Shown here: positions 57,101 through 64,000 of the stretch, piece by piece | How positions within the stretch are numbered: position 1 is the stretch's first letter | Layout: every line of letters begins with the position of its first letter | Source of the DNA: Peromyscus leucopus | Lineage: Eukaryota; Chordata; Mammalia; Rodentia; Cricetidae | NCBI RefSeq assembly: GCF_004664715.2 | Contig: NC_051073.1 | Coordinates: 66,623,164 to 66,687,163, forward strand | DNA: 64,000 nt | Direction: 5' to 3' | Program-made: the position numbers and the translations under genes | Notes under the pieces: model-generated | Told to the model about the DNA's origin: nothing | The model's input: the letters and a program-made list of their open reading frames with translations, nothing else | Database searches by the model: none

Positions 57101-59599
57101 AGACATGCATATATTTGTCATAGCGCCGACACTAACACTGTACTCAAACCTGTTTAAAATGTTTCAATAGCTTGGTGAAGTATTTAAGTCTTTATGGAAC
57201 CGGCATTGTGTAGCTGCTGTGCGGCTCCATTGTGATGAAACTGCCCCAGCTTTCAAAGATTTATTTGCGGTTATTTTTCAATATGGAGTGCTCGCAGTCT
57301 ACACAATCTTGCAGTTGACTTATTTTATTTTTCCCCACTACGAAGATAGTCACACGGATTGCTCTCGATGACATTAAATGGCCCTGTTGGTCATGTGCCA
57401 GGTTTCTCCTGGCTCCAGTGCAATTTTCCATGTCAAGGTCCAGTCAACAAACTGACCCTCTCCTCTGTCATGCTTGCTGTCTGAGAGGGGGAGGCAGGAC
57501 ACCCCCCGCCGACCCTGTCCCTTGTGGGCCTGCCCACACAGGGGAACACAGTGGGTACTAAGGAAAGCTTAGCAAGCACCTGAGACGGTCTTGCCACCCT
57601 GTGTGGACACTGGCTCAGCCACTTCCCTTGGGACATCGGTGGCAGAGTAGCTCGGGTTGTTCTGTATTCTAACCCGGACTCAGAAGAAGGTCTGAGTTAT
57701 GATTTTGTTGCCCGTGGATGGCTCTTTGTGACGATTATCCAATATGTTGTAGCTCTTTGGGATTCAGATTTCATTTTCTTCTAATTAATATTTTAATGGA
57801 GCTTAATAATCAAGTGAGCATTATAGCTGAAACTTTTGTCCAAATCTTTAGTACGACCTGCTGTTCCCATGACTCTGTTTGCATTGTAAGACTCGGGAAA
57901 GGGAACAGGAGAATGGACACTAGTTTGGCTCTGGCGGAATTAACACTTTTAGCTGTAAGCGAAGGCACATTAAGGGAGAGGATGGTTCGTTGTCAGCAGG
58001 CAAGGAATTCCAAGCCAAGCCTTGCAGGGCTGACCTGTAAGTCAATCCAGTTCTCTTTCTCCCAGCTCTCACCTCTTCTACCTTATGCCAGGCACTCTTA
58101 CTTCTTCCGATATTTCTCGAATGTTTCTGCCTGTTCCCTCTGTCCTCTCAGGTGGTCATATCCAGTAGTCAAAAAGCTTCTGTCGAATTTCAAAAACCAC
58201 TTTGCTCCCCTGACCCCAACCTTCCAGGGACTTTATATTCCAGACGCCAATCTTCCTCATTTTCCAAACCTCTAAGGTCAGGCCCCAGGATCTCTCTTAT
58301 CTCCTGTACTGTCCAGTTGCTCAAGCTTGTCCCTTCTGACCTTCCTTCTGCTTCCGGGGTCTACGTGTTTGTTTCCCCACCAGACTTGTGTGTGCTGTTC
58401 CTTTTCTTGGGGGCACTTCCTCCTTCCTGTCTCCTGACTCCTGAAGAGCTACACGCCCTGATGTTCCAAGTCTCTCAAATGTCAGGTCTCAGTGAGACTC
58501 TTTAATCAATGTATATAAAACATCGCACACACTCACTTACATCAATGGTTTTATTGTAACTCTAAAGCCTGCCTGACACATATTGACTAGTGGCCACTCT
58601 GTGCACCATTGGAATGGAGTGCCTCACACACAGGGATGTGGGTTCTACCTTATAGAATCAGCATCATGTCTGATACATAATGAGCATAGGTTATGTGAAT
58701 ACTTCTGCAAGTGAGCGATACAAATTTCTCCGCCAGCTTCTCAGCAATTCCAGGCACCTTTGCCTCCTTGAAGCAAAAAGGCTGCTGCAGCTCCCCCCAT
58801 CACATGCTCACGTGCCACTTTCAGAAACGGAAATCGGTGGGCACAAGTCTTGCCCCACAAGCATTTCTCTATTAATAGAAGACAAATAACTTTCCGAGAA
58901 TTAATTCCCCTGCAGGCTTGGCTTCCCTTTACATTGTATTGACTAGAACTGGGTCAAGGGCTGTCCCTGTCTACAAGGGAGCTGGGAATGTATTTGATTT
59001 CCTAGTCTGTGGAGAGGCAGACATGCAGATGAGAACAGTAAGATTAATAACATCAGAATGTCAGTAAAATGCCAGGACTAGTACTGCACTCTGCAGCTCT
59101 CCCGTGGCTGAGGAGAGAGTTTGTAATCCGGGAGATCACCGTACTTATAGGCATTTCCATCTGACAGTGCTCCGGCTTTTTCTGCCCTTTGCATCTTGAA
59201 AACATGGTCATTCATATAACTTATCTTTCCAATTTAATAACTCTTATGAAATGAAAGCCTTCTCAAGTCATTGTGTGGGAAAATTGCTTATGTATTTCCA
59301 TGATTAAGGGAGGCTGACAGACGGTAAAGCAAGAGGAGAACAGGGTGGTCAGATGAAGAGAAACAGCCAGAGTCATGCTTCCCTCAGACCAGCCAAAAGA
59401 AGAAAAGACAAGAGAGAAGGTCCGCCGAGCCAGGCTGGGATGCTGGCGGCAGGCACAGGGGGTGGGGGGTTGGGGGGTTGGAAGAGAGAGTATGGCATTG
59501 CCTACTTTAGTTCAGATCCTTTTTCAGATTTTTTTGTTGTTGTTTTGTTTTTTGGGGGGGGTTGTTTGTTTTTTGTCTTCATTTGTTTTGGCTTTTGTC

Positions 59600-59740
59600 A
59601 AGACAGGGTTTCTCTGTGTAGTTTTGGTGCCTGTCCTGGATCTCGCTCTGTAGACCAGGCTGGCCTCGAACTAACAGAGATCTGCCTGCCTCTGCCTCCT
59701 GAGTGCTGGGATTAAAGGTGTGTGCCACCACCACCTGGCA
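59600..59740 (-). repeat. B1 SINE
   Basis: Inverse B1: 'agacagggtttctctgtgta', 'gaccaggctggcctcgaact', 'gtgctgggattaaaggtgtg'. T-rich sequence on its left is the A-tail. Confidence 0.93.
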
Positions 59741-59775
59741 TTTTATGAGAGAACAAAGACCAATTTTTGTTTTGA

Positions 59776-59778
<3 letters not shown>

Positions 59779-59866
<88 letters not shown>

Positions 59867-59905
59867 GGAGGGAGAGAGAGAGAGAGAGAGAGAAAGGGGG
59901 GAGAG
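59779..59905. repeat. (GT)n(GA)n compound microsatellite
   Basis: About 18 GT units run straight into GA repeats with GGAGGG interruptions, followed by more purine-rich sequence to about 59925. Confidence 0.96.
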
Positions 59906-60049
59906 AGAAGAGAGAGATGCTTGTATATATGTGGGGGGGTGCATGTGTGTATCTGTGTATGCATGTTTGCAGGCGTGTGGGAACACATGTGATATGTGTG
60001 GGTGCGTGTGGAATCCTGAAGCTGATGTTTTCAATCACCACTGCCCTCT

Positions 60050-60290
60050 ACCTTATATACTGAGGCAGGGTCTCTCACTGAACCCAGAGCTCACCAGTTC
60101 ATTCAGCTAGTCCAGCTGGCAGCTGCCTCTGGGGATCCTTGTCTCTGCTTCCTGACTGCTGAGATTTTAGGCAGCCACTGTCTCTGCTCAGTTTTTAGAT
60201 GGCTTTGAAGGACTCAAACTTAGGTCCTCACACTTGGAAGGCAGGCAAGCACTTTAGCTAAGCCTTCTCCCAAACCTGGGAGATGGAGCT
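60050..60290 (-). repeat. B4-like SINE
   Basis: 'gaggcagggtctctcactga', 'ggatccttgtctctgcttcc', 'actcaaacttaggtcctcac', 'caagcactttagctaagcc' read as an inverse B1/ID-type composite. Confidence 0.55.
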
Positions 60291-60734
60291 GTTATATAAC
60301 ATTTCAAACCAAACACTAAGATAACTACATAGTACTGTTTTGTATTGTTTTTTCATTTTAAAAGCTTCTTCAAAGCTTTTTTTCTTGGCAGGTTGACACG
60401 GTAGCCAGTGGCAGTGCCCTCCAAGTCCTTAAGCGATCTAAAAATCACACTAGCATTTCCATGCCCCAAGTAGAAGCTCTTCTTCTTGGTTCCCATGAGC
60501 TATCCATGCTGGAAAGAATGAAGATGCATTCTGCAGGCCTGACAAGTCAGAGAACAGGCAAGAGAGCAATCTGCCCCGGACAAAAGAGCAGGAAGAGGAA
60601 GCCAGGAGATCTTCCTTTCTTCTCGCCTCAGGGTTGTGTCCCACAGTGTTCCACAAGGTCAGAGTCTTGGAATCAGTAAGTGAGATAGTGCCGGGCTCAA
60701 GATGCCACCAGATCTTGTTGGGATAATATTTTTG

Positions 60735-61066
60735 CACACTGTGTGAAGATGTGTCTCTGTCTTACCTCACCTAGCTAAGGCACCTTCTGATTGGTTTAAT
60801 AAAGAGCTGAGTGGCCAATAGCTAGGCAGGAGAGGATAGGTGGGACTTCCGGGGAAACAGGAATTCTGGGAAAGAATTAGAGGCACGGAGATTCTCCAGT
60901 CTGAGGTGGAGGAAGTTGGACATATGGTATTGAGGATAGGTAACAAGCCATGGCCGAACTTAGAGTAATATAAAAGGTTAATTTAAGTTCTAAAAGTTCT
61001 AAACACTCATTGGGAATAAGCCTAAGCTAAAGCCAAGCTTTCAGAATTAATAAAAAGTCTCCATGT
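60735..61066 (+). repeat. Cricetid LTR-like repeat, host of the ERV insertion
   Basis: 'gtgtgaagatgtgtctctgt', 'ctgattggtttaataaagag', 'ctgagtggccaatagctagg', 'aaaggttaatttaagttcta' and 'aagcctaagctaaagccaag' match a repeat I know as very common in cricetid rodents. Its right end is cut at 61066 by the TGAAAG end of the gammaretroviral LTR. Confidence 0.65.
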
Positions 61067-61157
61067 TGAAAGACCCCCGAAGGTAGTCTTCCCTCTGGAG
61101 AGACCCTCGCCCAGAGATCACACCGAGACCATAAGTCAGATGCAAACAGCAAGAGGC

Positions 61158-61163
61158 TTTATT
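61158..61163 (-). terminator. LTR poly(A) signal AATAAA
   Basis: AATAAAGCCTCTTGCTGTTTG context on the - strand, as in R regions of type-C retroviruses. Confidence 0.85.
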
Positions 61164-61242
61164 CAGGAACACGGGTACCCGGGGCGACACAGTCACTCAA
61201 GAGGCTCAAGAGACTGGCGCGCCGATGGGCTGGAGTGGAGGG

Positions 61243-61250
61243 TTTTTATA
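61243..61250 (-). promoter_or_regulatory. LTR TATA box
   Basis: TATAAAAA on the - strand in U3, with the CCAAT box about 60 bases upstream. Confidence 0.85.
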
Positions 61251-61563
61251 GGGTCGGGCAGCAGAAGGGCGGGTACAGAAGCGAGAAGCATGGTTTACAG
61301 GGTTCTGATTGGACGATTCATATGAGGCCAGGTTCAAACTCAGGACAGTTCGTGGCTTTTCCCCCGAGCTCGACACGCCTGCTGACTTGGCTCTTATCTA
61401 GGGTACAAGTTGTTTTTCTGACCTTTTAGTTCCCTGTTCTGAGGCCAGGTGGCCGACCACAGATACCCTGTTTGTTCCCATGTCCTCTAACTGAACTTTC
61501 CCCGTACTTTTCAGGCCTTGCTCAAAATGGCGTTAGGCTAAGCAAGTATGCTGGGGTCTTTCA

Positions 61564-61577
61564 TTCCCCCATTTTCT
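61564..61577 (-). other. ERV polypurine tract
   Basis: A purine run with one T (aaaatgggggaa) abuts the U3 start (TGAAAG), the site where plus-strand synthesis begins in retroviruses. Confidence 0.85.
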
Positions 61578-61602
61578 TATCTCAGGGAATGGAATCCTCC
61601 AT

Positions 61603-62712
61603 TCATGGGGAAGAATAGGGATGTGGCTTCATTTCCACCTGGTTGAGTCGTTGGTATTGTTGGGTCAATACCAAGGTCTGAACAATAGAAACGCGTTCCC
61701 TGATAAATTGGACAAGTCTGTTTAGGATACAGGGCCCGAGCGTCAGAAGGACCAATAAAATCAGAAGGGGTCCCATAAGGGTGGAGATGAGGGTGGTGAG
61801 CCAGGGGGACCTTCCGAACCATCCTTCAAACCATCCCTGCTGTTCTTCAAAGAGTTTTTGTCTTTGTTCTAATCTCTTTCTTAATTTAGCCATGCTATCT
61901 CTTACCACCCCAGTATGATCCGCATAGAAGCAACATTCTTCTTTAAGGGCGGCACATAACCCCCCCCCCTGCAGGAAGAGGAGGTCTAATCCCCTCCGGT
62001 TCTGCAGAACTACCTCAGACAGGGAGGAGAGTGACTTTTCCAAGGCACTCACGGATTCCTCCAGTGCCTGGATATCGGTATGCATGGCAGCCTGGAGGTG
62101 TCTGAACTGGTTGGTTTCCATGAGGGCAGTGGTACCTGTGCCTATTCCGGCGGCGACTCCTCCCATAGTTAATCCACCTAGTATCAGGGCCAGGGTTAGC
62201 GAGACTGGCTCTCTTTTTCTGCGGGGGACCCCTGTTTCATACCGGGCATAGATATCTTCAGGTGTATGGTAGACTATCTTGGGGTACAGTTCTATGAGCA
62301 CACAATAATCGGCCGTGTTGGCTAGTATTGAGGGGGAGATGCATGGTGTAAGTCCAGTGCTACAGGCCCAGTAAGTCCCGTTGGGAGCCGCGAGATAGTG
62401 GGGTCCTGGAACAAGTGCCTGGGTGCGATTACACAGGTGTTGGTGGGTGTGGGGTACTGTCCCCAGACATAGTCCTTGTCCTGACACCTCAGAGATTGTG
62501 AGCTTATGCTGAGGTGTCGAGGCACATTCTGACGGGGGTGAAGAAGAATTGGTGAAGCTTCCGACCACGGCCACCCCCTCATAATAGGGAGGTGTGGAGA
62601 CTAGGCATAACCAGCACTCCTGAGTCCGATTTGGGTTGGTAACATTGAGGGCTGAGTAAGCGCCCTCTATAAGATTCAATAGCCGGTCTCCTGTCCCGAG
62701 CCGTGGCGCCAT
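61603..62712 (-). pseudogene. env: ERV env, SU C-terminal part and complete TM subunit
   Basis: An open stretch of 369 codons counted from an internal Met; the same frame is open upstream to about 62795. Features by residue in this stretch: CWLC (33-36, the SU disulfide-exchange motif), furin-type site RRKR (164-167), hydrophobic fusion-peptide region (about 170-198), heptad-like region (about 205-235), the gammaretroviral immunosuppressive-domain region ending in CX6CC (Cys 253, 260, 261), membrane span (about 304-330) and a cytoplasmic tail with a YQRL-type motif. The stop is 39 bases from the LTR. No stop or frameshift lies inside. It is called a pseudogene because the SU part is in a different frame. 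Confidence 0.93.
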
Positions 62713-62720
62713 GGAACCAG

Positions 62721-63572
62721 TCAGGATCCCAGTGGGCGTCCGGGGAGTGGGTATAAATCTGGATGGAGGTTTTTGATCCGCAAGGACCGAGCTGGGCCCA
62801 CAGAGTTGGAGCGGACGGCGTCTACCTTGAGTTTGATGGTGAACCGTAACCCTCGATCGTAGTCATCCTCATATAGCCTGAGCCCCCATGTTCGACCCTG
62901 CTGCCAGCCTACATAGGCCTTACCTGGGGCAGTGAAGGTTATCTTCAAGGGGAGTGAGAGTCCAGGGGTAAACGTGTCTTGCCCTGAGTTTGGGCGGAGG
63001 CTGGACTTGGGTGCGCAGAACCAACCGCCTGCGGCTCTGGTGAAGTTCCTCTCAAGTTTGATCAGGTCCCAGCTGGAGCTGGGTTTCCACCATGCAGAAC
63101 CGGTGGTCTCACAGCCCCAGCTTGCGCAAAAGAAGTCCCCCCTTCCCCCGCACCTCCTGGCAGTGACCCGGTCTCTCCCATCCCCTGGACACACATAAAA
63201 ATCATGTTGTGCCCACCTGCACCTGGACAGAGGGGTGCGACATCCCGCGGTTTGGACTGTGCCGGAGTGGGTGGATGCGTTTAGGTCCCTCAGGTTTACA
63301 TCCTCGATTCCCCAATCCCCCGAGCCCAGCGCCAGGTGACAAAAGTCAGGCGTAAGCATGGGCCACCAGGTCCATAGGACATGGTCTTGGGTAATATTCC
63401 AGACAAGGGTGCCCTCCTGGTTTAATATCTGCCAAGTAAGCCTCTTAACTAGGTGCGGGCTCTCTGCCGCCCTAGTCCCCTGGGGGTAGGCAGAGATTAA
63501 GAGGAGGGGGAGGAAGAGGAGCCACGGGCCAACCTTATTTTTAAGGGGTTTCGTGAGCGGCGCACTGTCCAT
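62721..63572 (-). pseudogene. env: ERV env, signal peptide and N-terminal SU part, frame broken
   Basis: The start at 63570-63572 is chosen because a basic stretch and a Leu-rich signal peptide (LLFLPLLLI) follow; an upstream Met at 63704 would read through the pol end. The frame runs 283 codons to a TGA at 62721-62723, with many Cys and Trp and a few N-glycosylation sites, as in the gammaretroviral receptor-binding domain. Near 62794-62800 (a gggccc run) the expected sequence moves to the frame of the TM-encoding part, so a one-base indel separates this part from the hinge. The start overlaps the end of pol by 76 bases, normal for the genus. Confidence 0.88.
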
Positions 63573-64000
63573 GTTGATTTTCTGGATCCCGCTGGGTCGG
63601 GTTCCCTGGCAGCCTTCATATGAGAGGCGTGGATCCATGCAGCAATCCCGTCGACCTTGAGTGCAGTGGGGGTGGTCAGCAAGACAGTGTAGGGCTTCTT
63701 CCATCGTGGCTCTAGGTTCTTGGTCTGGTGGCGCCGGACCCAGACGGAATCTCTAATCTGGAAGGGGTGGGGGACCACTGACCTGTCCAGCTGCTCCTGA
63801 TAGGCTCTAGCCAGTGGCTTCCAGATTTCCTTCTGCACCAGCTGGAGGGCCTGGAGATGTGCTTCCAAAGTGGGGCTGGTAGTAAAAGATGAGATATCAG
63901 GGTGAAGAAAATCTACAACAGGAGGTGGGGCCCCATACATGATCTCAGAAGGGGGTTAGGCCGTGTGGGCCAGGAGTATTTCGGGCTCAGTAGAGAGCCA
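63497..64000 (-). pseudogene. pol: ERV pol, C-terminal integrase end, partial and damaged
   Basis: The frame ending at 63497 encodes the integrase C-terminal region, with the MYGAPPP core and the SH3-like stretch ([20 protein letters not shown], then WIHASHMK). In this frame a TAA lies at 63956-63958. The integrase sequence before it continues in another frame, which meets a TGA at 63945-63947, so a one-base indel lies between. That upstream frame has a further TGA at 63987-63989. The rest of pol, gag and the 5' LTR are beyond the right edge. Confidence 0.85.

Larger units (their letters stand above)
51200..60734. other. Intergenic region upstream of PLAAT1
   Basis: No gene was recognised in 9.5 kb. 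It contains an LTR-like stretch (about 52925-53225), the 0.4-kb repeat copy 4 (56694-57100), a B1 (59600-59740), a GT/GA tract (59779-59905) and a B4-like SINE (about 60050-60290). Bases 53.6-56.2 kb are AT-rich with nothing I can name. Repeat-free stretches at 52.45-52.75, 57.12-57.42 and 57.70-57.97 kb could be conserved noncoding elements. Confidence 0.65.
61067..61563 (-). repeat. 3' LTR of endogenous gammaretrovirus, 497 bp
   Basis: Bounded by inverted TGAAAGACCCC / GGGGTCTTTCA ends. On the - strand, in order: U3 with a CCAAT box (61308-61312), TATAAAA box (about 61243-61250), R with AATAAA (61158-61163) and U5 ending at 61067. The spacing of TATA and AATAAA is normal for a gammaretroviral LTR, and both core signals are undamaged. 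The other LTR is outside the window, so age from LTR divergence cannot be estimated here. Confidence 0.92.

Noticed and set aside
57718..58275. 185-codon open frame on the + strand
   Set aside because: No family resemblance and no clear splice context; sequence looks like ordinary noncoding DNA.
59579..60034. 151-codon and overlapping frames on both strands
   Set aside because: They cover a B1 SINE and a GT/GA microsatellite; residues are Ser/Leu, His/Thr or Glu/Arg runs.

Overview
The window is mammalian, from a rodent and most likely a cricetid (hamster, deer mouse or vole group). It is dense in B1, B2/B3 and B4 SINEs, URR1-like hAT fossils, Lx/HAL1-type LINE remnants and long CA/GA microsatellites. 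It also carries B1-containing composite and LTR-like repeats (29.3, 34.5 and 60.7 kb) of a kind I associate with cricetid genomes. The species cannot be fixed from the sequence alone. The two genes are neighbours in human 3q29 (ATP13A5 and PLAAT1/HRASLS), so the window looks like the rodent counterpart of that segment.

Layout. 1-27.9 kb: the last six coding exons of ATP13A5 (+ strand; P5B-type cation/polyamine-transporter-like ATPase), with introns full of SINEs, a 27-bp minisatellite and simple repeats. One of these exons (14223-14424) carries an apparent one-base frameshift. If real, it puts a stop in the next exon and removes the last membrane segments. 27.9-31.9 kb: intergenic gap between two convergent genes. 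31.9-42.3 kb: the complete 168-codon coding sequence of PLAAT1 (- strand; LRAT/NlpC-P60-fold phospholipid acyltransferase/phospholipase) in three coding exons. A CpG island at about 50.6-51.2 kb is its probable promoter. 42.3-50.6 kb holds the inferred 5' intron, with a long HAL1/L1 remnant (46.4-48.6 kb). 51.2-60.7 kb is intergenic, with repeats and a few repeat-free stretches that could be regulatory.

60.7-64 kb: the 3' part of an endogenous gammaretrovirus on the - strand, inserted in an older LTR-like repeat. From right to left it holds the end of pol (integrase C-terminus), env (SU, then TM), a polypurine tract and a well-preserved 497-bp 3' LTR with TATA, CCAAT and AATAAA signals. pol has a stop and a frame change at the right edge, and env has one frame change before the SU hinge. 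The TM half is otherwise open and keeps its hallmark motifs. The 5' LTR, gag and most of pol lie outside the window.

I see no prokaryotic features, CRISPR array, tRNA/rRNA gene or obviously new system. The points most worth checking are the ATP13A5 frameshift, the nearly open ERV env, and the nested repeat structures.
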